NCBI RefSeq assembly: GCF_000219125.1
Contig: NZ_AFGF01000056.1
Span: 1 to 64,000, forward strand
Length of the DNA: 64,000 bases
Source: Acetonema longum DSM 6540
GTDB lineage: Bacteria; Bacillota; Negativicutes; Sporomusales; Acetonemataceae
Reading direction: 5' to 3'
Positions 28,731-37,546 of the stretch are shown one piece after another. A program made the translations under genes and the position numbers. Below the pieces are notes generated by a model, which saw only the letters and a program-made list of their open reading frames with translations, searched no databases and was not told where the DNA came from. The stretch's first letter is position 1, and the number at the start of each line of letters is the position of its first letter.

Positions 28731-28870
28731 GTCGTTGAAAAAGGCCCATCTGCGTTGTCAGGTCTGCGAGAGCGCGCTTGCCGTACCCTCGCGAACGTAC
28801 TGTCTGCGCGCGCTTTCTCGACCTTCCTAGTATCTGGACCTTTTTGAACGGCCCCGGATTTGAGCCGCAG
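28731..28870 (+). repeat. modular palindromic repeat, copy E
   Basis: 17 bases after the PHP stop. Arms GTCGTTGAAAAAGGCCC and GGACCTTTTTGAACGGCCCC. The inner part contains the CTTGCCGTACCCTCGCGAAC hairpin module nested within GCGAGAG / CTTTCTCGACC flanks, then tail GATTTGAGCCGCAG. Confidence 0.9.
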
Positions 28871-28901
28871 ACGATCTTTGCAATCGAAGGAGGAATAGAT
28901 C

Positions 28902-29399
28902 ATGAGCAATGAAAACGAAGTAAAAAAATGCTGCTGTGGCGGCAACGCCAGTCAGATGGCGCAATTGGATGCGATTCTGGCCAAATATCAGGGTGTGCAA
29001 GGCGCCTTGATTCCGGTTCTGCAGGAGGCCCAAAATGCCTATGGGTACTTGTCGAAAGAAGTTGTAGAATGCATAGCGAAAAAAATGGGTATCCCGGTAA
29101 GTCAGGTTTATGGAGTCATTACCTTCTATTCGCAGTTTCATCTAAATCCCCGGGGTAAAAATATCATTCGGGTCTGTCAGGGAACAGCCTGCCATGTAAG
29201 GGGCGGTAAGGCGATCTTACAAGCCCTGGAGGATCAGCTTCATATTTCTGCCGGTCAAACCACGCCGGACCTGAAATTCACCTTGGAGACGGTGGCCTGT
29301 ATCGGCGCCTGCGGTCTGGCGCCAGTCATGATGATCAATGATGATACTCACGGGCGGCTCACCACCGATATTCTGCCGGAAATTCTGGCCAAATACTAG
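28902..29399 (+). CDS. NuoE-like [2Fe-2S] subunit of NAD(P)-linked hydrogenase (HydC/HndA type)
   Basis: 165 residues. Thioredoxin-like [2Fe-2S] domain with ligands in CQGTACHVRG and CIGACGLAP, preceded by the NuoE helical region (GALIPVLQEAQNAYGYLS). It is the small electron-transfer subunit of trimeric or tetrameric [FeFe] hydrogenases. The N-terminal CCCGGN is cysteine-rich and unusual. RBS GGAGG. Confidence 0.9.
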   Translation: MSNENEVKKCCCGGNASQMAQLDAILAKYQGVQGALIPVLQEAQNAYGYLSKEVVECIAKKMGIPVSQVYGVITFYSQFHLNPRGKNIIRVCQGTACHVRGGKAILQALEDQLHISAGQTTPDLKFTLETVACIGACGLAPVMMINDDTHGRLTTDILPEILAKY

Positions 29400-29411
29400 A
29401 CGCGGCATTTT

Positions 29412-29963
29412 ATGCATGAACTCTCGCTGCATATTTTAGATCTGGTTCAAAACTCCCTGGAAGCGGGAGCGAACGATATCTTTCTGGAAATTATCGAGGA
29501 CCGGCCAAAAGATGAGTTAATGCTCCGCGTGACTGATAACGGCAAAGGAATGCATGAAACTCTGCTGGGAACGGTTCGCGACCCGTTTGTAAGTACCCGA
29601 AAAACCCGCAAAGTTGGGCTGGGCTTGCCGCTCATTGACATGACGGCCCGGCAGGCCGGCGGCAGTCTGGATATCGAGTCGAAACCCGGTAAGGGAACGG
29701 TGGTTAAAGCGACCTATTGTTTAAATCATATAGACTGTCCGCCTCTGGGCAAAATTGGGGCTGCGCTGAAAGCTTTGCTGGTCGGCAATCCGGGAGTAAA
29801 TATCCGCTATTATCATCAGGTTGACAGTCAGACCTTTTCTCTTTCCACTCAGGAAATTCGCGGAATTTTGCATGGTATTCCGCTGACTCACCCGGATGTG
29901 CTGCTATGGCTTGACGGGCACATTCGGGAGAATTTGGCGAGACTTTACGGGGGTGTTAAGTGA
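29412..29963 (+). CDS. ATP-binding (HATPase_c) protein of the hydrogenase cluster
   Basis: 183 residues. GHKL motifs: LHILDLVQNSLEAGA (N-box), VTDNGKGM (G1) and KVGLGLPLI (G2). The C-terminal 70 residues are not recognisable. It has no dimerisation/His domain of a normal sensor kinase. It lies between the NuoE- and HndB-like genes; the stop overlaps the next start (TGATG). Its role in the hydrogenase module is unknown. Confidence 0.83.
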   Translation: MHELSLHILDLVQNSLEAGANDIFLEIIEDRPKDELMLRVTDNGKGMHETLLGTVRDPFVSTRKTRKVGLGLPLIDMTARQAGGSLDIESKPGKGTVVKATYCLNHIDCPPLGKIGAALKALLVGNPGVNIRYYHQVDSQTFSLSTQEIRGILHGIPLTHPDVLLWLDGHIRENLARLYGGVK

Positions 29964-30334
29964 TGAAAACACTGGAAGATTTAAAACGTCTGCGGGAAAA
30001 ACTACAGGACGAAACCCGCCTGCGTCACAGCAGCGGAACACAGATTATCATCGGTATGGGGACCTGCGGTATCGCCGCCGGAGCCAGGGAAGTAATGACT
30101 GCCATTTTGGATGAAATAGCCAAGCGTAATTTACAGGACGTGGAGGTCAGGCAAACTGGCTGTATTGGCATGTGTGAAAAAGAAGTGCTGGTGGATGTGG
30201 TGCGTCCCGGGGAGCCCAGGATTACTTATGGCAAAGTTAAACCCGCCGTGGTGTCTAAAATTATTGCAGAACATGTGGTAAACGGACGGATTGTGGAGGA
30301 GCTTGTAGTCGGCAAAATCACCAGAGACCGTTGA
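29963..30334 (+). CDS. thioredoxin-like [2Fe-2S] ferredoxin (HndB type)
   Basis: 123 residues. Ferredoxin of the HndB/NuoE-C-terminal type, with Cys ligands in GMGTCGIAAGA and QTGCIGMCEKE. It carries electrons to or from the flavin subunit encoded downstream. The last residues R-D-R and the TGA stop are encoded by the left arm of a palindromic repeat, so the native C-terminus has probably been altered. Confidence 0.88.
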   Translation: MKTLEDLKRLREKLQDETRLRHSSGTQIIIGMGTCGIAAGAREVMTAILDEIAKRNLQDVEVRQTGCIGMCEKEVLVDVVRPGEPRITYGKVKPAVVSKIIAEHVVNGRIVEELVVGKITRDR

Positions 30335-30586
30335 AAAAGGCCCGTATGCGTCACTTCAGCCTCTTGCGGACGGACACGTACTCTGCGAACGTACAGTCTC
30401 ACGCCGTCCTCGTCGCGCTGTATCAGAATTTGTGACTTTCCGGGAAATAGGTAGCGGCGGATGGTTTCTCATTAAGCCGCAAAGTCACCTGAATTCTTCA
30501 GTACGGCAACGCAGGCGTTGCTCTTACCCAGGCATCTGGACTTTTTTGAATGGTCTCAGATTCGTGGCCGCAGGTGAGTTTGCAAC
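30324..30586 (+). repeat. modular palindromic repeat, copy F (long)
   Basis: Starts inside the upstream coding end (GAGACCGTTGAAAAAGGCCC). It contains the GTACTCTGCGAACGTAC / GTCCTCGTCGCGC module, then a second module (GGTAGCGGCGG, TTTCTCATTAAGCC, AAAGTCACCTGAATTCTTC, AGTACGG) shared with copy J. It ends with GACTTTTTTGAATGGTCTC and the tail CAGATTCGTGGCCGCAGG. It fills the 309-base gap before the flavin-subunit gene. Confidence 0.88.
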
Positions 30587-30643
30587 AGTATGACAGGCGC
30601 CCATGATACTTTGAATGATGCTAAAGATTAGGAGGGGGAAAAT

Positions 30644-32434
30644 ATGCAACACATTAGAGCGCATGTGCTGATTTGTGCCGGAACCGGCTGTGTCTCGTCC
30701 GGCTCTAAAAAAGTAGAAACCGCCTTGCGGGACGAACTGGTGAAAAAAGGACTGGATCAGGAAATAAAAGTGGTTGAAACCGGCTGCCACGGCTTCTGTG
30801 AGATGGGGCCGATTCTGATCGTGTATCCGGAAGGTGTTTTTTATTGCCGGGTGCAGCCGGAAGACGTGCCTGAACTGGTAGACTCCCATTTATACAAGGG
30901 CCGTATTGTCGAAAGGCTCTTATACCGTGAACCGGTATCCCACGAAAAGATTCCGAATTATAATGATATTGCTTTCTATAAAAAACAACACAGGATGGTA
31001 CTGGCCAATTGCGGCCATATCAATCCGGAGGAAATCGGAGAATATATCGCTGCCGGCGGCTATGAAGCCCTGGCTAAGGCTCTGACAGTTATGAAGCCCG
31101 TCGAGGTTGTCGCCGAAATGAAAAAATCCGGCTTGCGCGGCCGGGGAGGCGGCGGTTTCCCTACCGGCACGAAATGGGAGTTCACCCGTAATGCTGCCGG
31201 TGACAAAAAATACGTGGTCTGTAACGCAGACGAAGGAGATCCGGGCGCTTTCATGGATCGCAGCGTTTTAGAGGGAGACCCTCACCGGGTGATTGAGGGC
31301 ATGGCTATCTGCGGTTATACCATAGGTGCGGATGAAGGCTATATTTATGTGCGGGCTGAATATCCATTGGCTATCAAACGCCTGCGCATCGCTATGAAAC
31401 AGGCGGAAGAAATGGGCCTGATCGGCGATAATATTTTTAATTCCGGTTTTAATTTTCATCTGAAAATCAAAGAAGGAGCCGGCGCTTTTGTCTGCGGTGA
31501 AGAAACGGCGCTGCTGCATTCCATTGAAGGAAAACGCGGCATGCCCCGACCCCGTCCTCCATTTCCGGCCATTGCCGGCTTGTGGGGTAAACCGACCAAT
31601 ATTAACAACGTAGAGACTTTTGCCAATGTACCTCAGATCATCACCAAAGGCGCCGATTGGTATGCTTCCATTGGCACCGAGCGCAGCAAAGGCACCAAAG
31701 TCTTCGCCTTAACCGGCAAAATTAACAATACCGGCCTGGCGGAAGTGCCCATGGGGATTACTATGCGGGAAATCATCTATGAAATCGGCGGCGGCATTCC
31801 CAACGGCAAAAAATATAAAGCCGTGCAAATCGGCGGCCCTTCCGGAGGCTGTCTGCCAGAACAGCTTTTGGACCTGCCGGTGGACTATGACTCCCTGATT
31901 CAGGCCGGAGCGATGATGGGTTCCGGCGGTTTGGTGGTCATGGATGAGACCACCTGCATGGTGGATATCGCCAAGTTTTTCCTGAACTTCACTCAGTCTG
32001 AATCTTGCGGCAAGTGTACCCCCTGCCGCGAAGGGACGAAACGGATGCTGGAAATTCTCAACCGCATTACCGAAGGCAAGGGCCAGGAAAACGATATTGA
32101 TCTCCTGGAGGAAATGGCCAAAAACATCAAGGCCACTGCCTTGTGTGGCTTGGGGCAGACCGCTCCCAATCCGGTGCTGAGCACATTGCGCTATTTCCGG
32201 GCGGAATATGAAGCCCATATTAAGGAAAAACGCTGTCCGGCAGGAGCTTGCAAAAGCCTTTCCGGGTATCAGATCACCGAATTATGCAAAGGCTGTGGCC
32301 TGTGCAAGAAGGTCTGCCCGGTAGACGCGATTAGCGGCGAAGTCAAAGCAATACACAGTATGGATCAGGCCAAATGCATCAAATGCGGTGCTTGTTTTGC
32401 CAAATGCCCCTTTAAAGCGATCGTCAAGGGATAA
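30644..32434 (+). CDS. NuoF-like flavin subunit of NAD(P)-linked [FeFe] hydrogenase (HydB/HndC type)
   Basis: 596 residues. The N-terminal [2Fe-2S] thioredoxin-like domain has CAGTGCVSSG and ETGCHGFCEMGP. The FMN/NAD(H) core has GLRGRGGGGFPTGTKW and CNADEGDPGAFMDR; the [4Fe-4S] site is CGKCTPCREGT. A C-terminal 2[4Fe-4S] ferredoxin domain (CKGCGLCKKVCP, CIKCGACFAKCP) completes it. This is the nucleotide-oxidising/reducing subunit of HydABC-type, potentially electron-bifurcating, hydrogenases. NADH versus NADPH use is not clear. Confidence 0.93.
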   Translation: MQHIRAHVLICAGTGCVSSGSKKVETALRDELVKKGLDQEIKVVETGCHGFCEMGPILIVYPEGVFYCRVQPEDVPELVDSHLYKGRIVERLLYREPVSHEKIPNYNDIAFYKKQHRMVLANCGHINPEEIGEYIAAGGYEALAKALTVMKPVEVVAEMKKSGLRGRGGGGFPTGTKWEFTRNAAGDKKYVVCNADEGDPGAFMDRSVLEGDPHRVIEGMAICGYTIGADEGYIYVRAEYPLAIKRLRIAMKQAEEMGLIGDNIFNSGFNFHLKIKEGAGAFVCGEETALLHSIEGKRGMPRPRPPFPAIAGLWGKPTNINNVETFANVPQIITKGADWYASIGTERSKGTKVFALTGKINNTGLAEVPMGITMREIIYEIGGGIPNGKKYKAVQIGGPSGGCLPEQLLDLPVDYDSLIQAGAMMGSGGLVVMDETTCMVDIAKFFLNFTQSESCGKCTPCREGTKRMLEILNRITEGKGQENDIDLLEEMAKNIKATALCGLGQTAPNPVLSTLRYFRAEYEAHIKEKRCPAGACKSLSGYQITELCKGCGLCKKVCPVDAISGEVKAIHSMDQAKCIKCGACFAKCPFKAIVKG

Positions 32435-32460
32435 ATAGGCGAATGAAGGAGTGTGAGACT

Positions 32461-34191
32461 ATGGACCAGGATAAAGTAACAATAACGATTGACGGCCAAA
32501 AGCTGCAAGTGCCAAAAACTTCGACCGTGCTGGAAGCGGCCCGGTCCGCAGGCGTTAAGATACCCAGCCTTTGTTATCATCCCGAGTTGAGACCGGAAGG
32601 GGCCTGCCGGGTGTGTATGGTGGAAGTGGAAGGGGCTCGCAGCTTGGTTGCCTCCTGCGTATATCCGGTCAACGAAGGCATGGTGGTCCGGACTAATACT
32701 CCGGCAGTGCGGGAAGGCCGCAAAATGGTGGTGGAACTGCTGTTGGCCAACCATCCTCAAGACTGCCTGTCCTGCCAGCGCAACCTAAACTGCGAGCTTC
32801 AAAGCATCGCCGGTGATTTGGGGCTGCGTCAGGTCCGGTTTGACGGAGAAAAGAAACACTATCCTCTGGATGATTCCAATCCTTCGCTAGTACGGGACCA
32901 GTCCAAATGTATTCTGTGCGGACGATGCATCCGGGCCTGCAGTGAACGCCAGGGAGTTCATGTCTACAGTTTCGTAAACCGGGGATTTGATACTACGGTT
33001 TCACCGGCCTTCAACCAGGGTTTGCATCAGGTAGCCTGTACTTTCTGCGGCCAGTGTGCGGCAGTATGTCCCACTGGTGCTATTGTGGAACGGGATAACA
33101 CAGCGGAAGTGTGGAAGGTTCTCAGCGATCCCCAGAAGCATGTAGTGGTCCAGACTGCCCCGGCGGTACGGGTGGCTCTGGGGGAAGCCCTGGGCCTGGA
33201 TGCCGGACAAATCGTGACTGGCAAAATGGTGGCGGCATTGCGCCGCTTAGGCTTTGATAAGGTGTTCGACACCGACTTCAGCGCCGACCTGACGATTATG
33301 GAAGAAGGTTCGGAATTTATCGAGCGCTTGACCAAAGGAGGCAAACTGCCGATGATTACCTCCTGCAGCCCCGGCTGGGTCAACTTTATCGAGCTGATGT
33401 ATCCGGATCTTCTGGAGCACCTGTCTACGGCTAAGTCACCGCAACAGATGTTTGGCGCTCTGGTTAAGACTTACTATGCCGAAAAGAGCGGCATCAGCCC
33501 CGCCGGCATTGTGTCGGTGTCCATTATGCCCTGCACGGCGAAAAAGGCCGAAGCAGCCCGTACTGAAATGAAGTCCAACGGGCATCAAGATGTGGATTAT
33601 GTCCTTACTACCCGGGAACTGGGGCGCATGATCCGGGAGGCGGGTCTCGACTTTAATGCTCTGCCGTCGGAGGAATATGATGCGCCGCTGGGCATTTCCA
33701 CAGGCGCCGGCGTTATTTTCGGCGCAACCGGCGGCGTGATGGAAGCGGCTCTCAGGACTGTGGCCGAAACAGTAACCGGTAAAGCGTTGCCCGACATCGA
33801 ATTTCATAATGTGCGCGGCTTGACCGGAATCCGGGAAGCTGTAGTGCCGGTGGGCGATTCAAAAGTCAAGGTGGCTGTGGCTCATACCCTGGGGAATGCC
33901 CGTATGCTTATGGAAAAGATTCGTGCCGGTGTGGCTGATTATCACTTTATTGAAATTATGGCTTGTCCCGGCGGCTGTATCGGCGGAGGCGGACAGCCGG
34001 CGCCAATTTCACAGGAAGTGCGCCAGCAGCGGATTAACGCCATTTACCAGTGCGATCAGGCTATGACACTGCGTAAATCCCATGAGAATCCGGCTGTAAG
34101 AGAACTTTATGATACCTGGCTGGGCAAACCGCTGGGCGAGAAATCGCATAAACTGCTGCATACTCACTATCATCCCCAGGAACGCTGCTAG
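32461..34191 (+). CDS. hydA: [FeFe] hydrogenase catalytic subunit (HydA/HndD type)
   Basis: 576 residues. The N-terminal [2Fe-2S] domain uses Cys38, 49, 52 and 66. A His-Cys [4Fe-4S] motif (HPQDCLSCQRNLNC) and two [4Fe-4S] motifs (CILCGRCIRAC, CTFCGQCAAVCP) follow. H-cluster motifs are TSCSPGW (Cys302), MPCTAK (Cys358) and MACPGGCIGGGGQP (Cys502, Cys506). The C-terminal small-subunit-like tail is present. It makes or consumes H2, coupled to ferredoxin and NAD(P)H with the NuoF- and NuoE-like subunits. ATG at 32461 follows AAGGAG. Confidence 0.95.
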   Translation: MDQDKVTITIDGQKLQVPKTSTVLEAARSAGVKIPSLCYHPELRPEGACRVCMVEVEGARSLVASCVYPVNEGMVVRTNTPAVREGRKMVVELLLANHPQDCLSCQRNLNCELQSIAGDLGLRQVRFDGEKKHYPLDDSNPSLVRDQSKCILCGRCIRACSERQGVHVYSFVNRGFDTTVSPAFNQGLHQVACTFCGQCAAVCPTGAIVERDNTAEVWKVLSDPQKHVVVQTAPAVRVALGEALGLDAGQIVTGKMVAALRRLGFDKVFDTDFSADLTIMEEGSEFIERLTKGGKLPMITSCSPGWVNFIELMYPDLLEHLSTAKSPQQMFGALVKTYYAEKSGISPAGIVSVSIMPCTAKKAEAARTEMKSNGHQDVDYVLTTRELGRMIREAGLDFNALPSEEYDAPLGISTGAGVIFGATGGVMEAALRTVAETVTGKALPDIEFHNVRGLTGIREAVVPVGDSKVKVAVAHTLGNARMLMEKIRAGVADYHFIEIMACPGGCIGGGGQPAPISQEVRQQRINAIYQCDQAMTLRKSHENPAVRELYDTWLGKPLGEKSHKLLHTHYHPQERC

Positions 34192-34201
34192 ACCGCTATC
34201 A

Positions 34202-34255
34202 CAGAATTGGCGCCTCCGGTTTTCCGGAGGCGCCAATTCTGTTTCCAATATTTTT
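34202..34255 (+). terminator. strong intrinsic terminator after hydA
   Basis: Perfect 18-bp stem (CAGAATTGGCGCCTCCGG and its complement, 34202-34219 / 34224-34241), loop TTTT, then TTTCCAATATTTTTTT. It ends the hydrogenase region. Confidence 0.92.
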
Positions 34256-34381
34256 TTAAATAAAGTACAAGGACAAAAGAGGAAAAAGTATTGGCCCAGT
34301 GGAAGCATATTTGATATGGATAAACAGAACTAGACATACTGATATTGTAGAGATTGACTAATCAACGGGAGGTTCTGACTG

Positions 34382-35020
34382 TTGAAAGACCATATTGTTA
34401 TTTCCCGGGCTACGATCGACCGTTTGCCGGTATATTTTCGCTGTTTGCGTCACATACAGGAAGAAGGAGCCGAAATTATTTCTTCTGAGGATTTGGGCCG
34501 CCGGGTCGGCGTTACACCGGAACAGATACGCAAGGACCTGGCCTCATTCGGAGAATTTGGCAAAAAAGGCGTTGGCTACTATGTCCGGGATTTGATCCGC
34601 AATATCGGCGAAATTCTGGGTTTGCATCGCAATTGGAATATTGCTATTGCCGGGGTGGGACATTTAGGCTGGGCTTTGGCCAACTATCGCAATTTTATTT
34701 CGCTAGGATTTAATTTAAAAGCGCTGTTTGACGTAGATCCGATGAAGATCGGCCAGATTGTCAATGGTGTGGAGGTTTTTTCCTGTGAAAAAATACCCCA
34801 GATTGTAGACGAATATGATATCCATATCGCCATTATTACCGTTCCGGCTTCCAATGCCCAGTCTATTGCGAATGTATTGGTGGAATGCGGCGTCAAAGGA
34901 ATTTGGAATTTTGCTCCGATACGGCTGAAGGTGCCGGACGATGTCCGTCTTGTCAGTGAAGATCTCTCCGTCGGCTTGAGCAGTATTTCCTACTATCTTA
35001 GCCGCGAATATAAACTTTAA
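34382..35020 (+). CDS. rex: redox-sensing transcriptional repressor Rex
   Basis: 212 residues from TTG with GGGAGG upstream. The N-terminal winged helix (SRATIDRLPVYFRCLRHIQ, RVGVTPEQIRKDLASFGEFG) is typical of Rex. The Rossmann domain has AGVGHLGWAL for NAD(H). Rex senses the NADH/NAD+ ratio and represses fermentation and hydrogenase genes in many Firmicutes, so its place directly after hydA suggests a regulatory link. I could not find a convincing Rex operator by eye. Confidence 0.96.
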   Translation: MKDHIVISRATIDRLPVYFRCLRHIQEEGAEIISSEDLGRRVGVTPEQIRKDLASFGEFGKKGVGYYVRDLIRNIGEILGLHRNWNIAIAGVGHLGWALANYRNFISLGFNLKALFDVDPMKIGQIVNGVEVFSCEKIPQIVDEYDIHIAIITVPASNAQSIANVLVECGVKGIWNFAPIRLKVPDDVRLVSEDLSVGLSSISYYLSREYKL

Positions 35021-35047
35021 AAAAATTTTTCAACAAAAAAAATTCCT

Positions 35048-35083
35048 AAAAGAAATCCTGGCGAATCGCAAGGATTTCTTTTG
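35048..35083 (+). terminator. probable terminator after rex
   Basis: Stem AAAAGAAATCCT / AGGATTTCTTTT around an 11-base loop, with Ts forming the end of the stem. Confidence 0.65.
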
Positions 35084-35176
35084 TTTATTGTAGAAGATAC
35101 ACATACTAGGTATAACGCTGAAGCTGAATTAGACTGGATTCGACACAAGATATCGCGTTATATTTTAGGGGGTACC

Positions 35177-35746
35177 ATGGCTATCATTTTAGCTTCGTCT
35201 TCGCCGCGCCGGCGGCAGTTATTGGAACAAGTCGGACTCTCCTTTACCGTTGTCACCAGTGAAGTAGAGGAAAAGAACTGTCAAGGTTCCTCACCGGCGC
35301 AGACAGCCACTCTCTTGGCTGAGAAAAAAGCATTAGCAGTGGCGGCGAAAGCAGAGGCGGATGATATTGTCATTGGGGCCGATACCATTGTGGTTGTGGA
35401 CAATCAGGTGTTTGGCAAGCCGGATCATCCCAGCCAAGCCAGAGAAATGCTGCATATCTTGTCAGGCCGTTGTCATCAGGTGATGACCGGCATAGCTGTG
35501 GTAAAAGGGAAAAGCGTCTGGTCAGACGTGCAAGTGACACAGGTTATATTCCGAAACTTGAAACCGGATGAGATAGAACGTTATATTGCCAGTGGAGAAC
35601 CTGCCGATAAAGCAGGCGGATATGCCATTCAGGGACTGGGAGTCCTTTTGGTGGAGAAAATCGAAGGATGCTATACCAACGTGGTCGGGTTGCCGTTAGT
35701 AACGCTTTCCCGATTACTGATAAAGGCTGGTGTTCGAATGTTATGA
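35177..35746 (+). CDS. maf: Maf-family nucleoside triphosphate pyrophosphatase
   Basis: 189 residues. Maf motifs: ILASSSPRRRQLLEQ, EKALAVAA, GADTIVVVD and the GYAIQGLG region. It hydrolyses non-canonical or dTTP/UTP nucleotides to monophosphates. ATG at 35177 (GGGGG upstream) is used; an upstream in-frame start runs from the rex terminator. It overlaps radC by four bases. The maf-radC-mreBCD order is a conserved Firmicutes block. Confidence 0.95.
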   Translation: MAIILASSSPRRRQLLEQVGLSFTVVTSEVEEKNCQGSSPAQTATLLAEKKALAVAAKAEADDIVIGADTIVVVDNQVFGKPDHPSQAREMLHILSGRCHQVMTGIAVVKGKSVWSDVQVTQVIFRNLKPDEIERYIASGEPADKAGGYAIQGLGVLLVEKIEGCYTNVVGLPLVTLSRLLIKAGVRML

Positions 35747-36435
35747 ATCAGGAGAAACCGCTGACAATTAAAGAACTGCCGGAAGAGGCCAGGCCGAGGG
35801 AACGGTTATTGTCATTCGGTCCTCAATCTTTAAGCAGCGCTGAGTTGTTAGCCATACTGATTCGGACAGGCACGCCCCAGGAGTCGGCCTTGCGCATTGC
35901 CGAGAAAATGCTCAAGCAATACGATGGGGTGAGCGGGTTGAGTGGTGTAACGCCGCAGGAACTTAGCCGGATGAAAGGGGTCGGAGCGGCTAAGGCCGTC
36001 TCGATTATTGCTGCCTTAGAAATTGGTAAGCGACTATCGACGGCCACGCCCCACGACAGACCGGTCATCCGACATCCCGGTGATGCGGCGGATCTATTAA
36101 TGCCAAGACTGCGCTATGAAACGAAAGAACACTTTATCGCCATTCTATTGTCTACTAAAAATCATGTTTTGGCGACGCCGACTGTCTCCATTGGTAGTCT
36201 CAACGCATCGGTTGCTCATCCTCGGGAATTGTTTCGTGAGGTTATTAATTATGCCGCTGCAGCCGTAATTGTGGCCCATAACCACCCCAGCGGAGACCCG
36301 TCACCCAGCAAGGAAGACATTGCGCTGACTAGAAAGCTGGTCGAAATCGGGCAATTAATCGAAATCCCGGTTCTCGACCATGTAATAATTGGCGATGGCA
36401 AGTATGTTAGCATGAAAGAAAAGGGAATAATATGA
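35743..36435 (+). CDS. radC: RadC-family JAB/MPN domain protein
   Basis: 230 residues. N-terminal helix-hairpin-helix region (LSRMKGVGAAKAVSI) and JAMM metal motif HNHPSGDPSPSKED. Historically called a DNA repair protein; its biochemical role is unsettled. The ATGA overlap with maf fixes the start. Confidence 0.94.
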   Translation: MNQEKPLTIKELPEEARPRERLLSFGPQSLSSAELLAILIRTGTPQESALRIAEKMLKQYDGVSGLSGVTPQELSRMKGVGAAKAVSIIAALEIGKRLSTATPHDRPVIRHPGDAADLLMPRLRYETKEHFIAILLSTKNHVLATPTVSIGSLNASVAHPRELFREVINYAAAAVIVAHNHPSGDPSPSKEDIALTRKLVEIGQLIEIPVLDHVIIGDGKYVSMKEKGII

Positions 36436-36502
36436 TCAATGAATGTGCCTGTGCAAGTTGCCTAAGTAAGCTGTCTAAGTAAGGAAGGGAGTATTGTCTT
36501 TT

Positions 36503-37531
36503 ATGGGTTTTTTCGGATCGTTTTCACGCGATATGGGTATAGATTTGGGGACTGCCAATACGCTTGTTTATGTGGGAGGTCGGGGCGTTGTGCTGCAGGA
36601 GCCGTCAGTGGTGGCCATGCAGAGAGATACCGGCGAAGTACTGGCGGTAGGGGATGAGGCCAAGCAAATGATCGGACGCACTCCGGGCAATATCGTGGCT
36701 ATCAGACCGCTGAAAGACGGTGTTATTGCTGATTTTGACGTGACTCAGTCCATGTTGAAATATTTTATCAAAAAGAGTATCGGCAGCCGGACGCTCATCC
36801 GCCCACGGGTGATTGTGGGAGTTCCTTCCGGCGTGACGGAGGTGGAAAAACGGGCAGTGATTGATGCCACCATTCAGGCCGGGGCCAGAGAGGCCTATCT
36901 GATTGAAGAACCGATGGCCGCCGCTATTGGCGCCGGATTACCGGTTCAGGATCCCATCGGCAATATGGTGGTGGATATCGGTGGCGGTACCACTGAGGTG
37001 GCAGTCATTTCACTGGGGGGCATTGTCAACAGCAAGTCCATCCGAATTGGCGGCGATGAAATGGACGAGGCCATTATCCATTATATTAAGCGCAACTATA
37101 ATATGATGATTGGCGAACGTACCGCCGAGGAAGTAAAAATCAAAATGGGATCGGCTACCATGCCGGCAAGCAATGAAACCCAGGAAGTCCGGGGACGGGA
37201 TTTGGTCTCCGGGCTTCCTAAGACGCTGAATTTAAGCGCACAGGAAGTGCAACAGGCTTTGCATGAGCCGGTGCTGGGCATACTGGATGCGGTAAAGGCA
37301 ACATTGGAAAAGACGCCGCCTGAGTTAGCCGCTGACATTATGGATAGAGGCATTGTTATGACCGGCGGCGGATCGCTGTTGCGCGGGCTGGATCTCATGA
37401 TCGCAAAAGAAACCGGTATGCCGGTGCATATTGCCGAGGAGCCTCTTTCCTGCGTGGCTATCGGCACGGGTAAGGCTCTGGACAGCATTGAGTTGTTGCA
37501 GCGAGTGCTCATTTCGTCCAAAAAGGGATAA
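36503..37531 (+). CDS. mreB: rod shape-determining protein MreB
   Basis: 342 residues. Actin-like ATPase: phosphate-1 motif [15 protein letters not shown], phosphate-2 [13 protein letters not shown], adenosine motif [12 protein letters not shown]. It organises lateral wall synthesis under the membrane. ATG at 36503 is preferred; a TTG at 36494 lies too close to the GGGAG ribosome site. Confidence 0.97.
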   Translation: MGFFGSFSRDMGIDLGTANTLVYVGGRGVVLQEPSVVAMQRDTGEVLAVGDEAKQMIGRTPGNIVAIRPLKDGVIADFDVTQSMLKYFIKKSIGSRTLIRPRVIVGVPSGVTEVEKRAVIDATIQAGAREAYLIEEPMAAAIGAGLPVQDPIGNMVVDIGGGTTEVAVISLGGIVNSKSIRIGGDEMDEAIIHYIKRNYNMMIGERTAEEVKIKMGSATMPASNETQEVRGRDLVSGLPKTLNLSAQEVQQALHEPVLGILDAVKATLEKTPPELAADIMDRGIVMTGGGSLLRGLDLMIAKETGMPVHIAEEPLSCVAIGTGKALDSIELLQRVLISSKKG

Positions 37532-37546
37532 AGGAGAGATCATAGG

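Noticed and set aside
34256-34381. Rex operator upstream of rex or in front of the hydrogenase genes
   Set aside because: I saw only a loose TTGACTAATCAA-like match, not the TTGTTAA-N4-TTAACAA type palindrome, so no site is claimed.
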